From: Caballeronia choica
GTDB taxonomy: Bacteria > Pseudomonadota > Gammaproteobacteria > Burkholderiales > Burkholderiaceae
Length of the DNA: 64,000 bases
Direction: 5' to 3'
NCBI RefSeq assembly: GCF_001544535.1
Contig: NZ_FCON02000007.1
Span: 62,001 to 126,000 of the forward strand
Part shown: positions 7,906 to 17,179 of the stretch, one piece after another
Layout of the letters: every line of letters begins with the position of its first letter
Numbering within the stretch: the stretch's first letter is position 1
The notes under the pieces: model-generated
What the model was told of the DNA's origin: nothing
The model's input: the letters and a program-made list of their open reading frames with translations, nothing else
Databases searched by the model: none
Translations under genes and position numbers: made by a program

Positions 7906-8862
7906 ATGGTCATGATCGACCCGGTAGTAGCATCTGCATGCGCGAGTGTTCATTCGATCGATCACTTCGCACTCGACGTTCCCTCACTAGCCGATGCCGA
8001 GCGCTTCTTCGGCGCGTTCGGTCTCGATGTGGCAGCAGCAGCCGCGGAACTCGACTTGCGTGCGGCCGATGGTCATCGTTGGGCGCGCATCTTCCCCGCG
8101 TCGAGAAAGTCGCTGGCGTATCTGACGTTCAGCTGCTTCGAACAGGATTTCGCAGCGATCCTCGATCAGGTGACGACGGCGGGCGCCGAACTGGCCGCGC
8201 CTCACGATCGAGGCGATGCCTCTGGTTTCTGGTTTCGGGATCCGGACGGCAACTTGATCCAGGTAAAGATCGGTCCGAAGACGACGCCGGTCACCAAGGA
8301 GCCGTGCGTTGTCGCGTCGAGCCATGCGGACGAGCGCGGTGCGCACATGCGTTCAGCAGCAAAGACCGTTCGTCCGAAACGTCTCTCTCATGTGTTGCTG
8401 TTCTCGCCTGATGTCCTTGGTGCGCTCGATTTCTACGGCAAGGCACTCGGCCTGCGTTTGTCGGACAAGTCGCTCGACATCATCGCATTCACGCATGCGC
8501 CGCACGGCAGCGACCATCATCTGGTCGCGTTCGCCAAGAGCAGTGCGCGCGGCTGGCACCACGCGGCGTGGGATGTCGATAACATGAACCTCGTCGGTCA
8601 AGGCGCGTCGCAAATGGCCGCTGCCGGTTTCACAAAGGGCTGGGGTACCGGCAGGCACGTCCTGGGTTCGAACTACTTCCACTACGTGCAGGACCCGTGG
8701 GGCTCGTTCTGCGAGTACTCCGCCGACATCGATTTCGTGTCGGCCGGGCAAGTGTGGCCCGCCGGCGACTTCGCGCCGGAAGACTCGTTGTACCTGTGGG
8801 GGCCGCCGGTCCCCGACGACTTCATCCACAACACCGAAGCCGGCGTCGTTTCCGAAGACTGA
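7906..8862 (+). CDS. VOC-family extradiol (ring-cleavage) dioxygenase
   Basis: A 318-residue protein with two vicinal-oxygen-chelate domains (about residues 15-128 and 155-285), the layout of type I extradiol dioxygenases such as 2,3-dihydroxybiphenyl and catechol 2,3-dioxygenases. In the second domain a His in Leu-Ser-His, a His in Trp-His-His-Ala-Ala-Trp-Asp and a Glu in Phe-Cys-Glu-Tyr can supply the 2-His-1-Glu iron site. It would open a catechol-type ring made by the downstream hydroxylase. The ATG at 7906 follows AAGGAG. The exact aromatic substrate is not determinable. Confidence 0.83.
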   Translation: MVMIDPVVASACASVHSIDHFALDVPSLADAERFFGAFGLDVAAAAAELDLRAADGHRWARIFPASRKSLAYLTFSCFEQDFAAILDQVTTAGAELAAPHDRGDASGFWFRDPDGNLIQVKIGPKTTPVTKEPCVVASSHADERGAHMRSAAKTVRPKRLSHVLLFSPDVLGALDFYGKALGLRLSDKSLDIIAFTHAPHGSDHHLVAFAKSSARGWHHAAWDVDNMNLVGQGASQMAAAGFTKGWGTGRHVLGSNYFHYVQDPWGSFCEYSADIDFVSAGQVWPAGDFAPEDSLYLWGPPVPDDFIHNTEAGVVSED

Positions 8863-8951
8863 CCGCTTCAAACCCTTTGCATTGATTCGATGGCTGCCGG
8901 TTCATCCGGCGCCAGGGCACAACTCGCTCATTTTTCAGCAGGTGAACTGAA

Positions 8952-10567
8952 ATGACAGATCAAAACATCCTCGACGTCGCGATTGTCGGTTACGGACCGG
9001 TCGGACAATCTCTCTCGATCCTTCTTGGAGAGCGCGGCTATAACGTTGCGGTATTCGACCGCTGGCCATCGCTTTATCCGCTTCCGCGTGCCGTATTTCA
9101 CGACCACGAGATCCGTCGCGTGTTTCATGCGATGGATATTGGAGAGGACGTCGAGCGCATCTCGCAACCGTCATCCAAATATCAGTGGTTCAACGCGGAC
9201 TGGAAGACGCTTGTCGAGATCGACTGGTCGGCGGAATCGATCAGCGACGGCCCGGTGGGCTACCTCTTCAATCAGCCGTCGCTTGAAGCGCTGCTCGACA
9301 AGAAGGCCAAGTCGCTGCCAAATGTTTCCGTGCAACAGGGCTGGGAGGCGACCCGATTGCAACAGTTGTCCGACTGCTGCGAATTGACTCTGCGTCGCGG
9401 CGCAATGAACGGCGCGAACTGGGATCAGACCGGTGAGACACAGACGGTGCGCGCACGCTACGTCGTCGGGGCGGATGCGCAAACAGCTTTGTCCGCAAGT
9501 CGCAGAACATCGAGTTTGACGATCTCGGCTTCCAGGAAGACTGGCTCGTCATCGATCTGAAGCCGAACGATGGCGTGACACTCGACGTGCCCGATATCGG
9601 CCAGTGGTGCAACCCGACTCGGCCGACGACAATGGTGCCGGGCGGCCCCGGCTTCCGTCGCTGGGAATTCATGCGCCTGCCGCACGAAACGATCGAAGAA
9701 CTGCAGAAGCCCGAGAAGGTGTGGGAACTGCTGTCGCCTTGGGTCACGCCTGAAAACGCGACGCTGGTGCGTTATGCCGTCTACAAGTTCCGCTCGCTGA
9801 TTGCGAGGGACTGGCATAACCGCCGCGTGGTGCTCGCGGGAGACGCTGCCCATCAAATGCCGCCGTTCATGGGCCAGGGCATGTGCTCCGGCATCCGCGA
9901 TGCATGGAATCTCGCCTGGCGCTTCGATTTGATCCTCAAGGGCATGTCATCGGATCGTGTGCTTGAAGGCTATACGCCTGAGCGTCGTCCGCAAGTGCGC
10001 GCGGTGATCGATGCGTCGATCGCGATGGGTCAGGTCGTCTGCATCTCCGACAAGGACGAGGCGGCTCGTCGCGACGAAGCGTATCTCTCTGGTCAAGTGC
10101 CGCCGCTGCCGCCATTCCCGGGCTTGACCGATGGGTTGATCTGCAAGGACTCGTCGTTCGCCAGCGAGAGTGTTGCCGGACTTCTCAGCGTACATGGTCA
10201 AGTGAAGAACCTGGGCGTTGAATCCCGCTACGACGATGCAGTGCCGAACGGCTTTCACGTCATCGCACTCGACGCACATCCGAATCAGTATCTCGACGCG
10301 CAGGGCAAAGCGGCGCTTGCGGCCATCGGCGGGCATTCGGTCGGCGTAACCACCGACGAGGACAAAGCCGTCAAGGATCGAGTGCTGCTCGATGTCAGTG
10401 GCAAGTACAAGCAATTCTTCGATGAGCACGGCGTTAAAGCCATCGTCGTGCGGCCCGACTACTACATCTTCGGCGGAGTGAAGAAGCTTGAGGACCTGCC
10501 GGCGTTACTGGCCGATCTCGTGTCGCGGCTTCCGATCGCTGAACGCGCGGAAGCGGCCGTTTCCTGA
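8952..10567 (+). pseudogene. FAD-dependent aromatic hydroxylase (MhpA-like), single-base frameshift
   Basis: The first 175 codons from ATG 8952 encode a Rossmann FAD domain (Gly-Tyr-Gly-Pro-Val-Gly at residues 13-18). The continuation, in the +2 frame to the stop at 10567, carries the second FAD motif (Ala-Gly-Asp-Ala-Ala-His near 9838) and a C-terminal thioredoxin-like domain. The frames join at 9477: restoring one G turns Gly-Ala-Asp-Ala into the family signature Gly-Ala-Asp-Gly-Ala-Asn-Ser and gives one 538-residue protein. That is close to the size of MhpA-type 3-(3-hydroxyphenyl)propionate hydroxylases (about 550). As written, the gene is inactive. With all neighbours intact, either a recent mutation or a base-calling error is possible. 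Confidence 0.85.
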
Positions 10568-10590
10568 AGAACCCAACAACGGAGGAGAAC

Positions 10591-11691
10591 ATGAGGAAGA
10601 CACTATGCGGGCTGGCGGCGGCATACGCGCTAATCCCGCACGCTCAAGCGCAAAGCAGCGTGACGCTGTTCGGTCTTCTCGACGTCGGCGTGAGCTATGT
10701 GAGCAACGAAAAAGGCAGTCACAATTTCAAAGCCGAGGACTCGATCTGGACGCCCAGCATTTGGGGCATCCGCGGTGTCGAGGACCTGGGCGGAGGTTAT
10801 AAAACCCTGTTCGAGTTGGCGTCCCAGTTTTCGGTAAATAGCGGCGCGGGAATCCCGGGACCGAACGCCGACTTCAACCGACAGGCTTTTGTCGGTCTGT
10901 CGAAGGACGATGTCGGGCGCATCACGTTCGGCCAGCAGTACAACCTGATGGCGGACTTCCTTTTCTTCCCGCCCGCGAGACTGGATGGAGCCTTCACCTA
11001 TGGCGGCCTCTACAACATGCGACAAGGGCCGTTCGCGGCACTCGGCATTCCACAGAATCCAACCGGCTCGTTCGACTTCGACCAGACCGGCGGCACATCG
11101 CGCGTTTCGAACTCGGTCAAGGTTGTATCCGCGACCTTCGCAGGCCTGAGGCTCGGTGCGTTGTATGGTTTCGGCAATACGCCCGGCTCGTTTTCCGCAA
11201 ACAACACGACGGGCTTCGGCGTGAACTACGCGATCGGCGGCTTCGGCATGGCGGCCGCGTATAACGAAACCAAGTACGCGGCGTTAAACAACGGTCACGA
11301 CGGGATTCGCAACTTCGGAGGCGGGCTCAGTCAGACCATCGGCGATCTGTATCTCAACGCGCTCTACACCAACACGCGCAATACGCTAACGGGGGGCGTC
11401 GTGCAGGCGGTTCAGGCCGGCGGGTTGTATACGTTCATGCCGGACATCCGGCTCGGCGCCAACTATCAGTACATGAAGGGCAACGCGCAGTTGAGCCACA
11501 ACAGGGCACAGCAAGTCACGAGCGCCGCTCAGTACCTCCTCTCCAAGCGCACCACGTTGTACGCCGAAGCGGTCTACCAGTGGACGGGCGGCGACGTCGA
11601 AGGCGGACACAACGCCTGGATCAACGGCGCGGGTCAATCGAGCACCCCGCATCAGTTCATCGGCCGCCTCGGCTTGCAGACCGCTTTCTAG
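10591..11691 (+). CDS. Outer-membrane porin of the ring-cleavage operon
   Basis: A 366-residue trimeric porin. Residues 1-20 are a signal peptide, and the mature chain starts Gln-Ser-Ser-Val-Thr-Leu-Phe-Gly and ends in Phe. The start codon follows GGAGGAG and lies 23 bases after the hydroxylase stop, so it is probably co-transcribed with it. Beta-barrel strands with alternating polarity run through the whole length with no truncation. It probably admits the aromatic substrate of the operon. Confidence 0.9.
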   Translation: MRKTLCGLAAAYALIPHAQAQSSVTLFGLLDVGVSYVSNEKGSHNFKAEDSIWTPSIWGIRGVEDLGGGYKTLFELASQFSVNSGAGIPGPNADFNRQAFVGLSKDDVGRITFGQQYNLMADFLFFPPARLDGAFTYGGLYNMRQGPFAALGIPQNPTGSFDFDQTGGTSRVSNSVKVVSATFAGLRLGALYGFGNTPGSFSANNTTGFGVNYAIGGFGMAAAYNETKYAALNNGHDGIRNFGGGLSQTIGDLYLNALYTNTRNTLTGGVVQAVQAGGLYTFMPDIRLGANYQYMKGNAQLSHNRAQQVTSAAQYLLSKRTTLYAEAVYQWTGGDVEGGHNAWINGAGQSSTPHQFIGRLGLQTAF

Positions 11692-11782
11692 ACCGTAGCC
11701 CTTCCCAACGCACGCGCGAATCCATCGCGCACGCGGGACTGTCGCCCTGGCGACGCCGCTTATCAATCTGGAGTTTACAAGC

Positions 11783-13036
11783 ATGGAACACAACACCGGT
11801 TCCAGGTGGGATACCGCCTATGAGTGGAAGGCCGTGGCCTTGCTGTCGCTGGGTTTTGGACTGGTTGGTATCGATCGCTTCATGATCATGCCGCTCTTTC
11901 CCATCATGATGAAAGATTTGCATCTCGACTATCAGGACCTTGGCCACATCACGGGTGCGCTGGCCGTCGCGTGGGGAGTTTCGGCGATGTTCATGGGCAA
12001 CCTGTCCGACCGCGTCGGCCACCGCAAGGTGATCATTCCGGCGATCATCGTGTTTTCGCTGTTAGCGGGCTTGAGCGGCCTTGCAACAGGCGTCGGCTCG
12101 CTGATCCTGATTCGCGCGGTGATGGGCTTTGCCGAGGGCGCGTACACGCCTGCGAGCATTATTGCGACTCTTGATGCATCAAAGCCGACGCGTCACGGTC
12201 GCAACATCGGCATTCAGCAGATGGCGCTGCCACTGTTTGGCTTGGGCATCGCGCCGATCCTCGTGACGCAACTGCTCAAGGTATTGCCGTGGCACTGGAT
12301 CTTCGCGGTCGTGTCGATTCCATGGTTGCTGGTTGCTTTCTTGATGTTGAAGGTGCTGCGCAATACTCAACCAGCGGCTGCTGCATTCCACACGGCGACG
12401 CACGACGCCGCCCCCCACAAGTGGACCGATGTCTTTCGCTACCGGAACATATCGTTGAACATCGTCGGCATGCTGTGCTGGCTGACTTGCCTCGTCGTAT
12501 TGAGCGCGCTTTTCCCCAGCTACCTGATCGACTACCTGCACCTGAGCATGCAGCAGATGGGCTATGTGCTTTCGGCGATTGGCTTCGGCGGCACGCTTGG
12601 CACCCTCGTCATGCCGGCTCTTTCCGATAGACTGGGCAGAAAGCCGGTCATGATCTTCTCGGTGGTCGGAGCGGCCGTCTTCCTGTTCCTTCTCATGCGG
12701 ACCGGTGCGGACCCGACGTTGCTTTTCATCTACCTCACTCTCACGCTGCTTTTCGTTTTCAGCATGATCACACTGACGGTGGGACCGTTGAGCGCGGAAT
12801 CGGTGCCGGCGAAGCTGATGTCGACGGCTTCGGGCCTGGTAGTCGGTATTGGCGAAGTGTTCGGAGGCGGGCTCGCGCCGGCGCTCGCGGGTTATATCGC
12901 GAAGCATTTCGGCATTCAGTACATCATGCATCTTGGGCTGGCCGCGCTCGCCATCGGATTCGTTGTCGCGTTGAGTCTGAAGGAAACGGCGCCCTCCCGG
13001 ACCCGCGTGCAGACGCCTGCCGTCGCATTGGACTGA
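11783..13036 (+). CDS. MFS permease of the ring-cleavage operon
   Basis: A 417-residue, 12-helix major facilitator protein. MFS motif A is clear at residues 72-82 (Gly-Asn-Leu-Ser-Asp-Arg-Val-Gly-His-Arg-Lys) and recurs in the second half near 286-294 (Leu-Ser-Asp-Arg-Leu-Gly-Arg-Lys). Met-Ile-Met-Pro-Leu-Phe-Pro in helix 1 is typical of organic acid permeases. It follows the porin by 91 bases on the same strand and completes an uptake-plus-catabolism unit. The substrate is presumably the aromatic acid handled by the upstream enzymes. Confidence 0.87.
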   Translation: MEHNTGSRWDTAYEWKAVALLSLGFGLVGIDRFMIMPLFPIMMKDLHLDYQDLGHITGALAVAWGVSAMFMGNLSDRVGHRKVIIPAIIVFSLLAGLSGLATGVGSLILIRAVMGFAEGAYTPASIIATLDASKPTRHGRNIGIQQMALPLFGLGIAPILVTQLLKVLPWHWIFAVVSIPWLLVAFLMLKVLRNTQPAAAAFHTATHDAAPHKWTDVFRYRNISLNIVGMLCWLTCLVVLSALFPSYLIDYLHLSMQQMGYVLSAIGFGGTLGTLVMPALSDRLGRKPVMIFSVVGAAVFLFLLMRTGADPTLLFIYLTLTLLFVFSMITLTVGPLSAESVPAKLMSTASGLVVGIGEVFGGGLAPALAGYIAKHFGIQYIMHLGLAALAIGFVVALSLKETAPSRTRVQTPAVALD

Positions 13037-13192
13037 TGGCGCGATGGGTTGAGACTGGCCGGCGGATCGGATAACTCTGAACGCCCTCAGGCCGCCCGGG
13101 ATCCCGGACGGCGGACCGAAAGCCGGCCTGATGCTCCGCGCGAGCAACGTGACCGCCGCATCCTAAGCAATGGCCGCATTCGGCGCGAAGCT

Positions 13193-13228
13193 GCCAAGCG
13201 CCGGGCATCGGCTGCCCGGCGCCTTGGC
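13193..13228. other. Strong stem-loop between convergent genes
   Basis: GCCAAGCGCCGGGC and GCCCGGCGCCTTGGC pair with a single bulged base around a 7-base loop. It lies between the MFS stop (13036) and the minus-strand stop at 13325. No T-run follows on either strand, so it is not a classical terminator but may protect the 3' end of the mRNA. Confidence 0.55.
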
Positions 13229-13261
13229 CGAGAAATGGCAGCCGACCATGCGTGAGCAAGC

Positions 13262-13310
13262 GGCCGTTGGACTTTGAGTGCGGTCGTTGGCACACCTGCG
13301 AGTCGATTCA
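13262..13310 (+). repeat. Possible dispersed intergenic repeat, copy 1
   Basis: The start of this stretch (GGCCGTTGGACTTTGAG, then GCGGTCGT) is nearly the same as the minus-strand sequence at 18492-18436 (GGCCGTTAGACTTTAAG, then GCGGGTCGT). Similarity then fades. Both copies are intergenic. I read them as degenerate copies of a repeat common in this group of bacteria. Two copies are weak support. Confidence 0.4.
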
Positions 13311-13324
13311 CGGGATGGGGCTCT

Positions 13325-14131
13325 TCACTTCGACAGATGCAGCTTCTTCGATAGCACGATACCCCGCTGCGGGCTCACCAGCCAGATGGCGTGGATGTTG
13401 GCATACAGCGTCGAGGTTCTTGTTGTGATGTCGGTGGGCTCGTCGTTGCTGGGATCGCTATGTTCGCGTCGGTCGGTCAGGTAAGGCGGCGCCATGCTGC
13501 ACATCAGCACAATCGCGAAGTCTCCATTCGCTTCGGAGAACGCCGCCTGCGAGAGTGTCACGCGTCCGTGAACCGTGGTTTTGTTCCCTTCGCCGGACTT
13601 GAGCTCAATCAGATCGATATGCTGGATGTACCCCTTGGCCTTCGCCTCCGGCGCCACCACAAGCTTTCGACCGCGCGGTCCGGTTATGGTCTTCTTGAGC
13701 ATGATCACGCCCGGATTGTCGTCATCGGACAGATCTACGTTTACCGTCAACACGTGCGTCTTTGACCGATATCGTATCCCGTAGGACGCCGGTACGACGA
13801 AAGCCAGGTCGCGGTCGAGACTGGCTTTCGTCGAGTCGCGATCGCTTGGCGTCTTGGGGACAGGGACGTGGATCAGATTCCGGATGCGATCGCTCAACGA
13901 AGGCGAGTTGGCATTGAAGCTCTGCTCCGCCAAGGCGTCTCTGATGGCAACCGGGTCGTCGCCCACGAAAGGCCGCCTCGACAGGGCATCTGCAGAAGCG
14001 GAAATGTCAGGCTCAGTCGCATGGGTAGCAGTGGCTGAGTCTGCCGACGTCCCGGCGTGCGCCAGCAGCGACATGCAAACCAGGGCGCAAGCGGCGTTCG
14101 AACGGACCAACATGGTTTTAAGATCAGCCAC
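13325..14131 (-). CDS. Secreted protein of unknown function
   Basis: A 268-residue protein that I do not recognise. A signal peptide (about residues 1-30, ending Ala-His-Ala) leads into a polar Ser/Thr/Ala-rich stretch, then a beta-rich body with many Lys/Arg and a conserved-looking core. The best start is GTG 14131, which has GGAGGG seven bases upstream; ATG 14113 is the alternative. The periplasm or cell surface is the probable location. It stands alone between a convergent MFS gene and a decayed integrase, so the context gives no clue to its role. Confidence 0.65.
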   Translation of the reverse strand: MADLKTMLVRSNAACALVCMSLLAHAGTSADSATATHATEPDISASADALSRRPFVGDDPVAIRDALAEQSFNANSPSLSDRIRNLIHVPVPKTPSDRDSTKASLDRDLAFVVPASYGIRYRSKTHVLTVNVDLSDDDNPGVIMLKKTITGPRGRKLVVAPEAKAKGYIQHIDLIELKSGEGNKTTVHGRVTLSQAAFSEANGDFAIVLMCSMAPPYLTDRREHSDPSNDEPTDITTRTSTLYANIHAIWLVSPQRGIVLSKKLHLSK

Positions 14132-14436
14132 GACAAACCCCTCCAGGATCAAGGCAGTCTATCGCAAAGCCTTGCACGGTCAACTCGACCGCGCGGCAGC
14201 GGCCGTAGGCACCGGCTTGATCCGTTCTTCGTCAGCTCAGCAATCCCGGCGGCAGGCCGAGAACCTCCCGGCCAAGACGTCTGCTCGAATGGCTGTTCCG
14301 CTTTGGAAGCTGGCGTAGCGATCGCGTCGGGTCGAAGGGCACATGGGGGTCGGGTACGGCCAATCGCGCGCCGACAGGGCTGGTGAGACAACGCTGGCGT
14401 AATCGCCGGCGCGCACGCGGTTAATCGGTCGAATTT
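14132..14436. other. Intergenic region, nothing recognised
   Basis: About 300 bases between the secreted unknown and the integrase fragment. The short open frames on both strands have no ribosome site or family resemblance. It may be further eroded mobile DNA. Confidence 0.4.
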
Positions 14437-14805
14437 TCAAGCGGTGTCGCGCATGCTCTGATCGTCGTCGGGCAGAAATCCATCGAGTCGGGTCGTGGCG
14501 ATACTCGCATCAAACCAGGTTGGCTCAGTTAGTTCAAACTGTACGGGGGCGCTGCGTCTTCGCTGAACGACCTGTGCCCGCAGCAAGACCTGATTGACGT
14601 GGGTGACATCGCGAACTCGCAGACTGACAAGGTCACAGCCGCGCAGTTTGCTGTCGATTGCGAGGTTAAACAAGGCAAGATCGCGGACAGCATGAGCGTT
14701 CTGGAGGTGGATCCGGATGGCCCAAGGATCTTTGAGCCTGAACTGTGGCTTCTGGCCGACCAGCCTGACTTTGTTCCAGGCCTCACCGGGTTGTTCGGTC
14801 TTCAT
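14437..14805 (-). pseudogene. Decayed tyrosine recombinase/integrase, N-terminal part
   Basis: From ATG 14805 about 120 residues remain. The start Met-Lys-Thr-Glu-Gln-Pro-Gly-Glu-Ala-Trp-Asn-Lys and the stretch Asp-Leu-Ala-Leu-Phe-Asn-Leu-Ala-Ile-Asp-Ser-Lys-Leu-Arg-Gly-Cys-Asp-Leu match a small tyrosine integrase common in Proteobacteria (usually about 200 residues). The first catalytic Arg lies in that region. The chain then degrades into unrelated residues, and the His-x-x-Arg and Tyr catalytic motifs are missing, so it is inactive. It marks past mobile-element activity next to the 13-18 kb island. Confidence 0.75.
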
Positions 14806-15037
14806 GGCGCACTCACACAAGAAAGACGGGAGTTTCATTTTGAAACACGCACGAGTGAAGGTTCACAATCGTGCCGATTCTTGCCACTGGAGCATCCCTA
14901 CCGGCGTGGCCCGACGGCGGGTCCATGCCGACACTCGTTGGATGGGTACCGGCGGCGTCCCGGCCGATGCCGTCGCGGGTGGCTTTCGTTAGAATCTGTT
15001 TTCGATTCGTTTTATTCGTCTATTACAGGAGGCGATC

Positions 15038-16165
15038 GTGCCAGGCTTACTTCCCGATGTCGACCGCGAGGGACTTCTCGAATATTCAGTCGTTTACACC
15101 GACCGGTCAATCAATCATATGTCGCAACTCTTTCAAGGCGTCGTACGCGATATTTCCGGCGCCCTGAAAAAAGTCTACACCGCGAAGTCGGCCGTTGTCG
15201 TCCCCGGCAGCGGGACTTTCGGCATGGAAGCCGTCGCCCGGCAGTTCGCGACGAACAGGAAGTGTCTGGTCATCCGCAATGGCTGGTTCAGTTTCCGCTG
15301 GTCGCAGATTTTCGACATGGGCGGCATTCCGTCTGAGTCAGTAGTGTTGAAGGCGCGTCCGGTCGAAGAAGGAAGGCAGGCCGCATACGCACCACCTCCG
15401 ATCGAAGAAGTGGTCGCGGCGATCAAGGAAAACAAGCCGGATCTGGTCTTTGCGCCACATGTCGAAACCGCATCCGGGATGCTGCTGCCTGATGCCTATT
15501 TGCGCGCAGTGTCTGACGCCGTTCATGCCGTCGGCGGCATGTTTGTACTGGATTGCATTGCCTCCGGTACGGTCTGGGTGGACATGCAGGCCAGTGGCAT
15601 CGATGTCCTGATCAGCGCACCGCAAAAGGGATGGAGCGCGTCACCCTGCTGCGCACTGGTCATGCTCAGCCCTCTCGCCCGCGAAAGAATCGACTTGACA
15701 ACCAGCACCAGCTTCGCTTGCGATCTTCGCAAATGGCTACAGATCATGGAGGCCTACGAGAACGGTGGGTTCGCGTACCACGCCACGATGCCCACGGACA
15801 GTCTCGCGACGCTGCGCGACGTCATGAAGGAAACCGAGGCATACGGCTTCGACAAAGTGAGAGCAGAGCAGCTTGAACTCGGCAAGCGCATTCGCGCACT
15901 CTTGACTGGTGCAGGTTTCAAAAGCGTGGCGGCCGAAGGTTTTCAGGCTCCGGGCGTCGTGGTCAGCTACACGGACGACGACGGCATACGATCCGGGAAG
16001 AAATTCGCCGACGCCGGCTTGCAGATCGCGCCCGGCGTTCCCCTTCAATGCGACGAGCCTGAAGATTTCAAGACCTTCCGCATCGGATTGTTCGGCCTGG
16101 ACAAACTGCATGACGTCGAAGGCGCGGTCGCCAGGCTCGCTAAGGCGTTGGACAGTATTCTTTAG
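15038..16165 (+). CDS. Class V aminotransferase (alanine-glyoxylate / serine-pyruvate type)
   Basis: A 375-residue PLP enzyme of fold type I. The PLP lysine is Lys197 in Ala-Pro-Gln-Lys-Gly-Trp, preceded by Asp172 (Leu-Asp-Cys), and the Gly-Ser-Gly-Thr loop near residue 57 binds the phosphate. This family moves amino groups between alanine or serine and glyoxylate or pyruvate; some members act on 2-aminoethylphosphonate. The GTG start at 15038 has GGAGG seven bases upstream. No obvious operon partner exists: upstream is integrase debris, and downstream is a convergent unknown gene. Substrate choice is open. Confidence 0.85.
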   Translation: MPGLLPDVDREGLLEYSVVYTDRSINHMSQLFQGVVRDISGALKKVYTAKSAVVVPGSGTFGMEAVARQFATNRKCLVIRNGWFSFRWSQIFDMGGIPSESVVLKARPVEEGRQAAYAPPPIEEVVAAIKENKPDLVFAPHVETASGMLLPDAYLRAVSDAVHAVGGMFVLDCIASGTVWVDMQASGIDVLISAPQKGWSASPCCALVMLSPLARERIDLTTSTSFACDLRKWLQIMEAYENGGFAYHATMPTDSLATLRDVMKETEAYGFDKVRAEQLELGKRIRALLTGAGFKSVAAEGFQAPGVVVSYTDDDGIRSGKKFADAGLQIAPGVPLQCDEPEDFKTFRIGLFGLDKLHDVEGAVARLAKALDSIL

Positions 16166-16200
16166 AGCGCTTTTCCGGAAATACTTGCGAATACAGGGGG

Positions 16201-17115
16201 TCAGGTCAGCCCACCGGCCGTAGGCAGCACGAAGAAATGCTGCAGCGCGTCGCTCGCCCGGCCTTGCGCGGAGAGCCGGCGGAAAGCCTCCACATGGTTG
16301 TCCTCGGTCAATCCGAGCCTCGGGTTCGCCCGCGTGTATTTGTCGACGCGATGCTGCGCGTACGGCAGCCACAGGGTGGGCGCATCGTACCAAGGCGCGC
16401 GCACCTCGGCCTGGTCGTTGTAGAAGATGATCTTGCGCTCGATCGCCTGATTCTTGAGGTCGAACCAGTTGCGGAACATGTACCGGATCTCGGATGTGGT
16501 AATGGGCAAACCCTTCGTGCCGCCCATCACGCCGTAGCTCGTCTTGTTGACGACGTCCTCCGACTTGATGCCGTCGAGGATGTAGTGGACGATCACCTCG
16601 CGCTGGCGCGAAATGTACTCGATGCCGAACTTGCAGGCGCGGCGCACGGCAAGGTGCAGGCGCAGCGCGGCAAGCTGCTGCGCGGAAAGTGTCGCCGTAC
16701 CGGTAGCCGACGCCAGACGGTCGTCACCTTTTGCAAGCGAGCGGAGCGTCGCGGCGCCGACCCGTTGAACGGCATACCGGGTCTGGCTTAGCAACTGATG
16801 GTAATGCAGGATGCGCGGCTCGGTAGGACGGGCTAGCGTTATACGGTCGATCTGGGAAAAGTCCCCACTTGTGATGGGCTCATTGTAGCTATTGATGTAT
16901 GTGCCTTGCTTCTCGATCGCGGTATAGACTTCGCTAGCAAAGTCGTCCGGGAATTGGTCGCCTTCTTCCATCGCGCCGAAGCGCGCCTTCGCTTCGGGCG
17001 GCTGGGCCTGGTAGATTTTCTCGATATACGCAAAAACGTAGGTTTCGCGCGACCCCTGCAGCCCGTAAAGGACGTCGTGACGAAACGGATCAAAGTTGTT
17101 CAGGAAGGCGGTCAT
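16201..17115 (-). CDS. Conserved-looking 304-residue protein of unknown function
   Basis: I do not recognise this family. The ATG at 17115 follows an AGGGAGT ribosome site; longer in-frame starts reach into the upstream gene. The protein is soluble, with no signal peptide or membrane segment. It is largely helical in the middle, with an Ala/Leu-rich segment around residues 145-175, and rich in aromatic residues towards the end (Arg-Asn-Trp-Phe, Pro-Trp-Tyr, Leu-Trp-Leu-Pro-Tyr). No Cys/His metal cluster or nucleotide motif stands out. It lies 64 bases after the Gfo/Idh/MocA gene on the same strand, so the two may be co-transcribed. Confidence 0.7.
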   Translation of the reverse strand: MTAFLNNFDPFRHDVLYGLQGSRETYVFAYIEKIYQAQPPEAKARFGAMEEGDQFPDDFASEVYTAIEKQGTYINSYNEPITSGDFSQIDRITLARPTEPRILHYHQLLSQTRYAVQRVGAATLRSLAKGDDRLASATGTATLSAQQLAALRLHLAVRRACKFGIEYISRQREVIVHYILDGIKSEDVVNKTSYGVMGGTKGLPITTSEIRYMFRNWFDLKNQAIERKIIFYNDQAEVRAPWYDAPTLWLPYAQHRVDKYTRANPRLGLTEDNHVEAFRRLSAQGRASDALQHFFVLPTAGGLT

Positions 17116-17179
17116 ATTGGATGACTCCCTATGTGCTTCAATGATTTTACGGAAGGCGATCGTGCTTCTGCGTAGCTCC

